A DNA stretch of 64,000 bases from Panaeolus papilionaceus (taxonomy: Eukaryota; Basidiomycota; Agaricomycetes; Agaricales), in NCBI GenBank assembly GCA_015501605.1, contig JADNRZ010000002.1:310001-374000 (forward strand), in the 5' to 3' direction. Each line of letters opens with the position of its first letter. Within the stretch, counting starts at the first letter, position 1. The notes under the pieces are model-generated. The model saw only the letters and a list, made by a program, of their open reading frames with translations, was not told the origin of the DNA and did not search any database. The translations under genes were made by a program, and so were the position numbers. This document shows positions 39,009-53,036 of the stretch, one piece after another.

Positions 39009-40585
39009 ATGGTGTCTTCCGTGCCTTTGACGAAAAGTCAGACTACCTGGACTCTGAATAGGCGTACCAAGCCGTTTAAATGGGAGACAAAGTATTCATC
39101 CACTCCTTTATTATCTGAGGATCCATTTGCCTTTGCCCATTTGGTACGGGGAGAACGAATCTTAGAGATTACCGCTTTGCACGATGCGTGTTCCACTAGG
39201 CCCTTTGACACCCCTTCTCAATGGGCCGGTGAGGATGCAACAGATGTTGAAACACGAAGCCCACCCGAATTCCCGTTAGTGGGGGTCATATCTTCTGGAG
39301 GGGTGGAGGACGCGTTTTCTACCAACGAGCTCACCAGTATGCAACCTTGACATCTGATTACGGCTATTATACTCATTCAAACACAGCGTGTAACCCAAAC
39401 CAGGAAAACTCGTTCTTTTTACCCGCAAGTAACCAATCCATGACGGAGGACAAGACGAGCCCGGGAGGTGATCAACAAGATAATGTCCCTACTGCTGATA
39501 GTAAAGAACGTGATCAAGCCGACGATGGCGACGATGACGACGACGAAGACACCTATCCTGACGATTGGGACGACTTCCTTTTTCCGACAGGCGAACCTCT
39601 ATCAGATGAACCCATCCCACTCCGAGCATTCCCTGAACCCGATGTCAATACCCGTGCCAAGCACCGCCTCGACACCATCAAGAAATTCGTCGCAGCACAA
39701 CTCCAACTTCCCGCCAGCTCCAGAGTGGATACCATTGCGTTTGAAGATCCTCTGCCCAACGACTTTCTAGCCGTCGACGGCTTGACGTTTAAACACCTCG
39801 AACTCCAAACCGGTGTAACAGAGGAAATCGATCTTACAGCTGTTGCACAACTCTCAACGTCTTGGGATACCATTGAATCTGTTCTTCTTGACAGTGTCTG
39901 CGTCCCGCTGGTGTATAATCGCCAACCATACTCTGGGAGCGTAAAAGAGCAATGGACAGCCATTCCATCCACCATCAAAACCCTTCAACTCAACCTCTCC
40001 ACCTCAAGCTTCGATTTCAGGCATCCCGACGGGGACTATCGCTCTCTACAAAACCTGAAGCTGGTCGACAATTCCGCCATCGACCTGTTCTGCAAAGCAT
40101 GGAGACAAGTCCCTAATTTTACCACTCAAATCCAAATCTTGCATCTCATCAGCACTAACAGATGCGACCTTTATTTATATACAACCGAGGACCTCAGAAG
40201 ACGACTAAAAACGTGCACAGGAATCAAGACGCTCGTCCTCGCTTTGCAAATGGTCGGTGAGAGAAAAGAACAAGATATCGATACAACTATGGCCGACTGC
40301 ATTCCTCCGTTTGTCGAAAATCTCTCATTTCACTTCACCCAATCCGACGCTATGTTAAAGGATTTGGATACCTGGATCGAAAGGGCTTGTAATCCTGAAT
40401 GGTTGCCTCATCTACGACATATAAGGCTCAAGCCCGATGCAAAACAGCAAGGATACTGGTACGGATATCTACCAGAATTAGAACGTTGCACTCCCTATGT
40501 TCACGACCCCCGCTTCGAGGCAAAAATTCAAACCATCTATCAAAACCTTTCTCAACGCCAGCCGCCTGTGCAGATTCTGGAATAG
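39009..40585 (+). CDS. Hypothetical acidic protein (possible leucine-rich/F-box-like)
   Basis: Two exons, 39009-39336 and 39387-40585, separated by a 50-nt GT-AG intron whose removal fuses the two open frames in phase (508 aa). The start is the ATG MVSSVPLTKSQTTW. Residues around 39530-39570 form a run of Asp/Glu (DDGDDDDDEDTYPDDWDDF). The C-terminal half (LDSVCVPLVYN, IKTLQLNLSTSSFDFRHPDG, SLQNLKLVDNS, IKTLVLALQMVGE, VENLSFHF) has spaced hydrophobic strands like the degenerate leucine-rich parts of fungal F-box proteins, but no F-box is visible. Only 264 bases separate its start from the divergent CstF-like gene, so the two may share a promoter. I do not recognise a known family. Confidence 0.7.
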
Positions 40586-41227
40586 AGAAGGAGGTAGATT
40601 GGTGCTTCACGATGAATGCGATTTTGCTCAGATGAGGGAAAGCAGAATTCTTTTCGTTGTATATAAAATACATGTAACGTCGATCTTTTGCGTATTCCTG
40701 GTTGTTATTGTGTATATGATACTAATGCGAAATTTGAGTCATGCGAGTGTGAAAAGGGTCAATAGCTATCTAGTGAAAAGAAGAGAACGAGGGACGAAGT
40801 GAAATGATACAGGGGGGAGAACGAAAAGAAAGAGAAAAAGAACAAAAGGGTGGCTCCAATGGGGCCAAAGAATTGAAATCTGAGAATACATAGAGCAACA
40901 AAAGACAAAGACGAAACGAAAGAAATAGTAGCGGATGGAAAAGAAGGGAAAGGAAAGAAACGTGAAAATGTAGGGCATAAGGATGAATTAAGTGGTGGGG
41001 ACACAGAGAGCAGATGAAAACAGGTGGAAGGTAGAGGGTCTTGTGTAGTAGATAGATACTTAAATATTAGCACATACAACACAGCACGATATACAGGCAG
41101 AGAACAGGAGAAAGAACAGGGAGGGCGAAAGAAAACGAACAGGTCGTTTCATGGGTCATAGCAAAGCATGTCGGGTTGAGGGGATAGAGACCAGTGGCTG
41201 GCCAAATGGGACGATGCTGCGGCGCGT
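40586..41227. other. Convergent 3' region with purine-rich + strand
   Basis: This lies between the 39009 gene (+) and the Snf1 gene (-). From about 40770 to 41150 the + strand is strongly A/G-rich, so the 3' UTR of the minus-strand Snf1 gene is pyrimidine-rich. No gene is seen. Confidence 0.6.
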
Positions 41228-43666
<2,439 letters not shown>

Positions 43667-46600
43667 GGGAGGAGGAGGAGGATGGGAGGGCGAGGATCGT
43701 TGTAGATGGTGGTGTGGGGTATAATTCTATTTGGTCTTATTTGGGTCACTCGAGAAATGTAAATGCTGCCCGGATCGGCCATGTTATCGCTCCTGAAGGA
43801 AACAAATCAGCAGCTTCAATGTAACTTTGGGGGTACGGAAGACCCTGAAGCCTGTCAAGACACTTGTTATCCTATTCCTATTCTAATAGCACCATTCATT
43901 TATCACCAAAATGTCCCGAGCTTACCCTTTACTGTATCTTCATCGTAAGCCAGGGCGTTCTCGCCAGTTCCGCCATCGCTCGAAGCATCCGAAGGCTTCA
44001 TGTTATAAAATTTTAGTCCACATACATATTCAAGACGTCATAATATTGATTAGCGCTGAAGCGACGACTGCGATTCAGGTTCAAGGTTCCTTGGCTTCCA
44101 GCATAACCGGTGTCGCCTCCCGTCGCTTCAAAATATGACACTTGCTACTTTGCTTAACCATTCGAAACTTCTGGAAACGGCACACGGCATGAGCAACAGC
44201 CAAACACACAACTCTTTTCGGAATTGAAAGGAATTTCTTCTCAAACTCCATGGAATCGTTTTCATTTATAATCAAGTGGAGTTGTGCGTTATCTGGCCTC
44301 CAGGTGGTGCGCTCCAACAACAATCCTGTTCGATACGCGATAGAGCAACGGTCATTTGCTTCAGGTGGCAGGTGTGGAGCAGAGCATTTTCGGGTTTACC
44401 TGGTAGATATCAGTTCTGGGCTTGCCTAGACTCATGAGGTCACCACCTTTCGCGGGAGAAGGTAGACGAGCGTTACTCGCACAGTATTGGCGCGCGTTTA
44501 AATCAGCAAGCGCCTGATGTTCTCACTGAGAATCTCGTCTTGAGTTTGAATGTTTGGTGAGGGAATCAAAAGATCAAATAGCGTGTCTCTTGAATGTATA
44601 ATTTATCTAAAACGGTTTTTCGAACTGAGATCAATCCCCACCTTGCCGCCGTTGGTGAAAATCGCCGCTCACCGCTTGAACAAACACTGGAAACTCTCAA
44701 AATAAGGCCTCAGCACACTGGAAAACCATTCTATAATGAGAGACAATATGTTTGAATAGCTTTTCCGTCATAGCGACGCATTAAACCTTCTGTGGTATAT
44801 AACTCGCAGTCTAATACTCGGATGCAGTCGTAGTGATTAGCCGCCCCTCCCTCAAGCCGTTCAATGGCCGCACACGAGCGCATGAACGCAGCAGCTGGCC
44901 AAGCTGTAAACATTAAGCACCTATTGAATTTAAAATAAATAGCAATAACTTCCCGTACCAAATTTCTATTTGAGCCTCGGGTCGTGTGTCGGGGCCACTG
45001 AGAGGACACTCACCGCCAATTTTGGATGTCTGTAGCCGTGCGTATGTTTCGTACACAGTGACGCCACCATTTCTATCAATAAATCAACACCTCAAGCGAC
45101 GCTGACGCTTGCCTTCGCCAAAAAATAACAAGCGCATAAACCTAGAAACAGATAAATCATGGTTACACACCGCGTGCTTTCGGGACTTCGACCATTCGAA
45201 GCTCGAGGCCCGTGCAGCTATCTAACATTCGTCTCCTAACCATCAGTGCATGCGCATCCCCTCTACGTCAGCGTCTTCATATGCTCCGGAAGACAGGACC
45301 ACGTAGGTGCCACCTAGAAGCTGCTACCTTCATTCGACCTGGATGATGAGAATGGTATTTCCACAGCTACGCCACCGACGGCGTTTAACAGGTAGTTCTG
45401 GTTATCTCCTGTGTATGTGCTGAAGATAGCTCCTAGAGAGTAGTAGTAATATTGTCCATCATACGGGATCATAAAGACGTCCTCAGCAACGGTCAGCCGC
45501 TTCTTTGAATCCTTAGAGCTAGCTCTCTCCCAGTACCTGGCCATTTTAGTATGATGACGATCGATCAGTGGAAGCTCTATTAAAAGAGGGGAAATTAGCT
45601 AGGCGGCTTTAGCGCTTGAAGAGGGGGGCGGGTATTCGTAGTATGCAGTATGAATCCCGATACACGCGACGGTATGTGTGCAACCCAAGAGGTACCACGA
45701 CAGAGCTTCGACGTCAAACGCTGGTTGGGTGGGAACGCCGCCCTTGTATATGGTGCACGAAAAGGTGGGGTAGCACTGACTTGGTATGCATGCGAATTCA
45801 GATAGACCTCTTCGCCCCGTTGTGGTGAGAGTAAAGTACCATTTTTTGCTTGTTCCTGGTTATTTCTGCCTTAGTGTCAGAATGAGGCGTCGACAAACTT
45901 TGGCTTCTTTTCATAGGCTTTTCTCGACTATCACTGGATCAGTACTTTGAAAGCACACAAAAAAGCAGCAGTTGGAGCGGGACAAATACACAGGTTATTT
46001 TTAACTTTGTTTTGTTCTCCACATACCATCAGCTTCGATGGACGCTTGAATTGTTTGCCCAGCCCAACCTCCATACTTTCTTCAGCTGATAATCAAAGCT
46101 TGGAGCTTCCTTCCAACAAGTAAAATCTTCTACTACATGTGGTTATAGACATACTTCGATTCCATCCCTGCATATTGTGCGGTAACTTATTACCACGACT
46201 TTGAATAGTTTTGTCACTTGCCATGTCAATGCCAGAATAAGCTACATCTCGACACCCCTATATAGCCATATAATCATTCTCGCCGAAACCTCGTCCATAA
46301 CACGGATACAACAGTACCACGTCCGTCTGATTGTCAAAATAACTGCAAGTGCCAAACATAACGATTTATCTCAATTGTATGATCCCCGTCCACTGGTAAC
46401 GCGTTTCCACCTGAGTTCTTAGCTTCATGCCTCGTGTGCTACCCTTAGTTTTCATTTGACGTCTAAAAATAAGCGCACTCATTGCTATCATTGCTATCCG
46501 GAGATATCGCCCAGAGGGGAAGTCATGAGGAGCAAGAGCGAAACGAAGACAACTTGTGAACGTCGTGTAGAAATTCGAAAGGCCGTTTATCGCACAATCT

Positions 46601-46885
46601 TCAGTGTCAAAGCCCGACATGTCAAAAAATTTCAATACAGAAAAAGGAACAATGCGAATAGTAACGGACGGAAAAACGGGAACGAGATAGGAAGAGGGAG
46701 AGCCTGAAGAGTTGCTGAGGACGAGTGGAAAGGGAGACTACAGGGTCATCCCCATCAGTGCTCAACGTCCCTGAGCCACAGGGTTGCCCTCGGTGCCACC
46801 TAATCTTTAATTCTGCTAATCCCAAATGAAACCATCATGATGTTCATAACTTCATATTACGATAAACTATGACGATTCATATCCC
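43667..46885. other. Intergenic region upstream of Snf1
   Basis: The first ~80 bases are the pyrimidine-rich Snf1 leader (minus strand). Beyond this I see no convincing gene. One minus-strand ORF at 45314-45544 (76 aa, ATG start, stretch GQYYYYSLGAIFSTYTG) looks somewhat protein-like and is listed separately. Confidence 0.5.
45314..45544 (-). CDS. Possible small protein, unknown
   Basis: A 76-codon ORF from ATG at 45544. Its middle (DVFMIPYDGQYYYYSLGAIF) is more protein-like than most random frames here, but there is no signal peptide, recognised motif or neighbouring exon that extends it. It may be a gene remnant or chance. Confidence 0.2.
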   Translation of the reverse strand: MARYWERASSKDSKKRLTVAEDVFMIPYDGQYYYYSLGAIFSTYTGDNQNYLLNAVGGVAVEIPFSSSRSNEGSSF

Positions 46886-47682
46886 CTACAGCTCAACCCC
46901 CGACCCAGCCAGCCACCTCGAATGCTCCTCCTGGTTCTGCTTAACAGCATTATAAACCGCCTCCCAATCTTGGCATTCATACACCCCACGCCAATCAATT
47001 GGATTCTTGTGTGAAGCGAACTGGAAAGACTCGAGCTCAAGATCCCCGCGGCACATAATGATTTGGCGCATGTAATTTAAACAATGTCTGCCCATCTCTG
47101 ACGGCCCTGAGATTGAGTGGTCGCGCACCATATCTTGGCGGATTATATCCAGACATTTTAGCTGGTGTATCATCCCGACGGTGTAAGGCTGCTTATGAGG
47201 ACCGAGGTGAACTACCCCATTGCCTGGTGCGCTTGCTGCCCATTCTGCTGCCCCGTCTTCAGATTCGAGCGCATAGTGCTTTGGGTTGTCGAATTGCATG
47301 GCCACCATTTTTCGTTCGATGGGCCAAACCTCGGGATAGTCATTTCCAACGTAGCCTACGTATCAAAAGTGAATGATGATAGGTGAGATTTTGAATTATG
47401 GCAGGGGAGAAAAAGCGGCCTATGATGACGATGATAACGAAATGCTCAACATGTGATGAAGGGCGTGGATGATGACAGCAAACCCGCCTCTGCATGCTTG
47501 CGAGAGTGGAGTAAATACTCACTATATTCTCTCTGGATAGACAGATGAGCTATTTGTTTCTTGATCCAAAGGGTTCCAACGAGTTTGACCAGCAAACTGA
47601 TAGCAGCGAAGATGCAGCTCAGGGTCAGTAAAGACCCTGAACTGGGGGAATTGCTGCGTTTCGAGAGGGTTAAAGCAGGCAT
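46886..47682 (-). CDS. UstY/DUF3328 family protein, degenerate HxxHC motifs
   Basis: Two minus-strand exons, 47682-47523 (160 nt) and 47355-46886, with a 167-nt intron; 209 aa. One membrane helix at residues ~17-40 (SLLTLSCIFAAISLLVKLVG) precedes the family signature EYSYVGNDYPEVWPIE at 52-67. In the two copper/catalysis-related HxxHC motifs of UstYa-type proteins, this protein has HQLKC (117-121) and MGRHC (141-145), so one His of each is replaced. The second motif is followed by the typical NYMRQIIMC and GDLELESF. UstY proteins cyclise ribosomal peptides oxidatively in dikaritin pathways and often work in pairs. Its neighbours are a seven-helix protein (divergent) and, 5.4 kb away, the repeat precursor at 53037. 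It may be an inactive partner subunit. Confidence 0.85.
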
Positions 47683-48425
47683 TTTCGAATCAGGTTGGAA
47701 GAGCGCTTGTTTCTATCCCTGAGATGGCCCAATCTGCTTTTCTGACCGACCACTGCCTGGATACCTGGTTGACACTGTTGGACAGTTGGATGGCTGTTGA
47801 ACGGTGGTTATTCCATTCGGGATTACCATAGACAGTCTTTATTTGTAGCGTGGAACTTCACATGGAATGTCATCGATCATCAATCAACCGCGGAATTCGC
47901 AAGAAGTTGAGGAAGTCTTGCCAACTCGGCTGTTGGCGAGCCCGAAGTTCAATGTCCACAGAGCCAAGTCTCTGGAGGTGTGGAGGTGGGTGGGATTGTT
48001 CGAATCTTCGTTGGGCAAGTACCTTGAACATCTAAGCCCCGCAGGTCGCAGAAGCCATAATATATAGATGAGCTCTCTTCAATTTCTTGTATTATTCTAG
48101 GCTCGATCTGCCAAGTATCCTATAGACGCTTATATGACTTCGAGATATGAACTCGAAACTACCACAACAACTTTTTTGAATCCCTTACGATTTTACCGAT
48201 TTCGAGTGAGTTGATCGACGATTCAGGGAGCTGCCAAAGGAATTACATCGCCTCGCCTGGTGTGCACTTTCTAAACTTAGAACGGCTACATACCACATGA
48301 GAATAGATAGGTGGAGCTAGAGATACATAAACCCCTCCCATTGGCTTTGATGAAAGAACCACCAGCCAACCCATCTACAGTGCGGACCTGAGGCGCAACC
48401 ATCTCATCGTTCATTACTTTCCAAG
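47683..48425. other. Divergent promoter region of the UstY and seven-helix genes
   Basis: This 743-base spacer separates the start codons of the minus-strand UstY gene and the plus-strand membrane protein gene. It may coordinate both genes. No further gene is recognised. Confidence 0.6.
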
Positions 48426-49662
48426 ATGTTTGACCTCACAACCTTCGAGCATGCCTACTACATTGGAAACTACATGAGCGGTATCCTCTATGGTGAGTGG
48501 ATGTCACTAGATTCAGGGTTGATTTACCTCCATAGGTTCTAATCAATATCATTTAGGTGTCGAACTAGTCATGTATTTCCAGACAATGCAGGGTCTATTC
48601 CGCACAAAGGACAACCACAACACCCCTCGTAGCAAGAGATTCTTCACAATTTACAGCACTATCCTCTTCCTCCTCATTACTCTTGATATTTCCATCAACG
48701 CGGTATGGGGTGAAAATATGTGGATCACCTTCCGTGATGGACCTGGGGGAGTCCCGGCCTGGTTCGCTGCGAACGTCTCTGTCTGGTACCAAACCATGGG
48801 CTCTACCTGTTCAGTTTGCATGATCTTCATGGGAGACGCGCTTTTGGTGTGTTGGGCTTTCTGATCTCCTAAAATGTATTGTTACTGACCCAAACCGTGC
48901 AGCTCTACCGCCTCTTCATCATCTACGGGTCCAGCTACTACGTTATCGCCCTTCCATGCCTTGCCTACCTCGCTGGTCTCGGTGAGTTCTCATGACCGCG
49001 CATCCATTCCCACTGTGTCTAATCTCAGGACACAGCGTTGGCTATCATTGAGTTGGTTTTGGCCGGCAGTCCCGGTGGCAACTTCTTCCATGGCAAAGTG
49101 ATCAACTTCGGCGTTCCTTACTACACCATCACCATCGGTTTGAACATCATCATCACATCTCTTATCTGCTTCCGCCTGTTGAGACTCGGAAAGGCTGTCT
49201 CAAAGGCTTTGGGCCGCGAGAGCGCGCGGATGTACACCAGCGTGGCTGCCATGTTGATTGAATCAGCTGCTCCTTACAGTCTAGTCGGCATCATGTTCCT
49301 TATCCCATACGCCCTCGGAAGCGGAACAGCTATCGCATTCGGTCAGGTCTGGGCCAAGCTTACTGTAAGTTGCGAGTCTACTGAAGCCATCCATATTGTC
49401 TAATAAACCCTTCTTTTAGTGTATAGCACCTCAGCTCATCGTGCTTCGCGTCGTCACTGGCAGGGCTTGGGGTCGTGAGGTCATTACTCAGGCTCAGAGC
49501 AACGTTGAATTCATGCACCGAGGAAGTGGAGGTCGCTCAACAGGTATTGAACTCCGAACCACTACCGTCACCCACGGTAATACCACCCTCGGAGATATGA
49601 ACCCACCCTCCGAAAAGTGGGCAGGCAGCACAAAAAGTCTGTCGAACTCCGACATGGCGTAA
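48426..49662 (+). CDS. Seven-helix membrane protein of an Agaricomycete family, copy 1
   Basis: Five exons (48426-48492, 48557-48846, 48903-48981, 49036-49364, 49420-49662) give 335 aa. About seven hydrophobic segments can be counted, from HAYYIGNYMSGILYGVELVMY to AAMLIESAAPYSLVGIMFLI. Family landmarks are GILYG, WGENMWI, VWYQTMGS, GDALLLYRLFIIYG, GGNFF and FGQVWAKL. The C-terminal ~60 residues are hydrophilic. Such proteins form a large expanded family in mushrooms with no established function; the topology is receptor-like, but that is inference. A paralogue with the same exon plan lies at 58674, so the pair brackets the peptide precursor. Transport or sensing of the peptide is conceivable but unproven. 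Confidence 0.85.
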
Positions 49663-52600
49663 AGAGGTTCTGGTTGATTTTTTAGAGGGTAATAGGTGTC
49701 TAATGGCACTGCTGGTGTCTCATTGAGAAAGGTTGTTAGTGATTACATTAATTAATTTATTAGTAAAGATGGTCCTGAGACCGTCGTATCATTATTTTCT
49801 CAGCTTAGGTGATACCCCGTCCTTTCGCCGACATGCGGCTTTATAGAGCCAACACCGATCTGCAGGACATTTGCTCTCCTAGGTAGAGACCCACCGTGTC
49901 ATATGTACTTTGGAATGCAACAGGTTAAAATTACAGAAGTGCGAAGCCTTCCATTCTAGTTAGACTCCTTGGCTTGTTTGTTAATTTTTTTTTGCCTCTT
50001 GTCCTTATATCGGAACACTACCCTCGGTAACCGCCGCTTCGAAATATTTATGGACTAGAGAGCTGGGAACCTACTACTCCATGTGCTTTCACCACAGCGG
50101 TGGTGTATGGACAGTGCTGCGAGGTGTAGGAGCCTCAAGTCAGATTGCGTGTGGTGGAGGCACGTGGAGAGGAATTGAGGTGAGTCGCGACCCTTTTCAA
50201 CGTCCGAAGTTCAACTCTGATTCTGAGCTCGAAGAAAGTCTGATAGGTGGTAGCTTTGAGGGTATGGAGCGCTGTCACACCTAGCGACCTTGTTGCGTGC
50301 GTTCATGATGATGGTTGGGCACAAAAGACGAGGAAGAGATGACTCGGCTCGTCAGCCCGTTCTTATAGCAGTCACGGTGGTCCAATCTGTTCCACGCAGA
50401 AATCCACGAATTGAACAATGGTGACAAACGTACATATGGCGGAATCATCCTATGACGATTTCAGAGCGTATGGCAGTTTGTTCATAAATCAGTCCCATTA
50501 TCACCAAGAACGTAATAAACCTCTTAGTGAAGGCCAGCGCAATGATGAAACGAACCCTTCATACATCCTTTTACGCCTCGCGAAACACGAATGTTGGTGT
50601 AATTCTGTGCCTTATGTAGCAAACGTCAGACATCTCCGACTCTATGTGGACTGCTCGTTGCTATGTCACAATTAAGGGCTCAAGCCTACTTACTCCTACT
50701 ACATATTGAGAGCACTGTTCTAATAGCTCGAGGTTCCTACAACATTTAGTTCGGTGAAGTACGGAATATGATACGCGCGAGATGCAGGAAATTTTGTCAA
50801 TTTTGTCGCTCATGCTCGATTGTCAAGCAGCTTTTTTTGACACGAGATGGTCAGTTCATTTAGACAAGGAAGGTTGATAAAGTAAGCTTCTTGTGGGAAG
50901 CGATTATTGAGAAATAGATTATCTTCTTGAGAGATTATAAATCCAATTTTTCGTGTATGTCACTGTATCCATCACCGCCATCACAAGTTATCACCACGTG
51001 CTCCGAGACCCAGGAAAATACCTTAGTCAGGCGCTTGACTCTTAGTGCGTGCCACGGGCGCCAATCAGCAACTCAGTGCAAAATCTTGCCCAGTGGCCCT
51101 TGGGAGCGTAGACCAAGAGCCAGGCTCTCTACCAAGCTCAGGTTGAAGAAATGATACCCCAAAATGGAGGGTTTCCAATATAGTTTTAATTAATGAAATG
51201 TGGCAGGCTCCGTCATTCTCGCATTGATCCGAGGCGGAAGCGCTCTCTTAAAGCGCCTCGTTCACTATCATATGCATATATTACGACTGAGGCGGCCACT
51301 CTGCTGTTATCACGTCTGTACGCCATCTTTTATGTGCAACTTCTGTCAATTTAGAGATAAACAGGTATATTCGGCACAGTACAGGATCATCGCAGCACAA
51401 TGAATAGCCGCAGGATACGCGAGTCATTTTTATTTCTTCTGAAACTTGGAGAAGGGGTCCACAATGAAAGGTCTTCTCTGTCGGACGCTGGAAAGGGGGT
51501 AGACGCTGTAATTCCTACGTATGTCACTCCCCTTAATGCATCGAATTGAACAGCCGTATAAAGTAGGATAGAAGAAACGACGTAGAACACATACCCTATC
51601 AAACAGCAGCCCAAAATTGGTTTGATTACACTGGTTGTTCAATTTGTCATGTCAGATCGATAGTCTTATGAATATTCAACAAGAAACCCTGTAGTCTACA
51701 GTTCCTTCTTTACTTTATTTGCTTTAAGGTCCATGTGATGAGTGCAATGCATATATCTATTATCCTCGTGCGGAGAAGATGTCGCTCCTTCAAACATAGA
51801 AAGAGCCGTGCGGACTGTCCAAAAATAACTATGAATGCTCAATCATTTGAATAAAGACAATGTCCAATATTCACTAGTCCCTTTTTCATGCTCTGGCATG
51901 GCATAGTGGCTGACACATCCTTACTGGCTTGCATTGAGACATGATATGAAGATGGCATCGAAGATTGGTAATTGATTTTGCGCAGCAAAGTCCTATTAAT
52001 ACCACACATGACATAGTTTATATTCGAGAGACTTAACACCCTTTATCGGAGTTTTATATTATTATTCATAGGGTCTCGTCCATGATATTTCTTTACGGGA
52101 TTATATTCTCAATAGTCCATCTTGGTCGCTCCATACCATCGACATATTTCTCATGTGCATGCAATTGAGTGCTCCGCCGGCAACCTGTGAGAGGTTGAGT
52201 AAGAGAGATTTCATTTTATATATGGAAATGTTAACGTTCAGAATTACGCATGTTTTAAACGTCACACAGCTAAGGTGGCGCATCTCCCTAAAAAATTTCA
52301 ATGCCCAGTGAGCAAGTTTTTATCGTAATGGATCTGCAGTAGTCTATTTCAGCCTTGCAATCGGAAAGATACACCCAATCTGCTCTTAAAAGTATGAAGA
52401 TTCCACTCTTAGCCGCGCTAATGCAGAAGTCTCCAGTTTCAAATCGATAAATGGTAGGACGGGACGTCATCTCGAACTGCAATATCCGGCGGGCTAGACC
52501 ATGCATCCATATGCAAGTCTCGACACCATAGGCGAAAGCGATGGGTTTTTTACATTTGCCTGACAGATTGGAGTGAGCGATGTCCGGCACGGCATGTCAA

Positions 52601-53036
52601 CCCTTTCAAATCCCCAATATCGGAGCGAATGCCATAAATGTCAACTCGAATCAGCTGCTCTAACACGCACCTCAGGGTGAAGGGGAAAACAATCCACGCT
52701 GGTAGAAACCGAACGAGTTCATTGTAGGTATTAGGGCAGTTTCATGACGAGATGGTATATTCGTATAGTTCAGTTGCCAAAACGAGAGATCGCGCGCATT
52801 ACATTCCAGACTTCAATTGACAGGGCAATTGACCCTAAGGGTGTTAGTTTGGCCCCCGATAGTAACGCGGGCGCTCCATCTGAAGATCTTGAAGTCTCGT
52901 ACATCACCGTTATTCAGCACACCAAACGCGGTCAATAGCTGATAACCTCCAGAGTATAAAATGCCCGTGCTCGCTTGCGTTATTGCTTCAGCAGCTTAGC
53001 TTCAATATCAGCTACTTCGATATCAATACCTCGACA
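49663..53036. other. Gene-free stretch upstream of the repeat precursor
   Basis: Short frames only. The right end holds the promoter of the precursor gene, with TATAAA at 52955-52960. No transposon or RNA gene is recognised. Confidence 0.55.
52955..52960 (+). promoter_or_regulatory. TATA box of the repeat precursor gene
   Basis: A canonical TATAAA within AGAGTATAAAATGCC lies 77 bases before the ATG at 53037, the spacing expected for a strongly regulated fungal gene with a short leader. Confidence 0.6.

Noticed and set aside
39553..39978. 141-codon minus-strand frame inside the 39009 gene
   Set aside because: It is the antisense shadow of the Asp-rich coding region.
43911..44000. ATG frame followed by GTAAGCC, possible small exon near 43911
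   Set aside because: No coding continuation after any plausible acceptor; probably chance.
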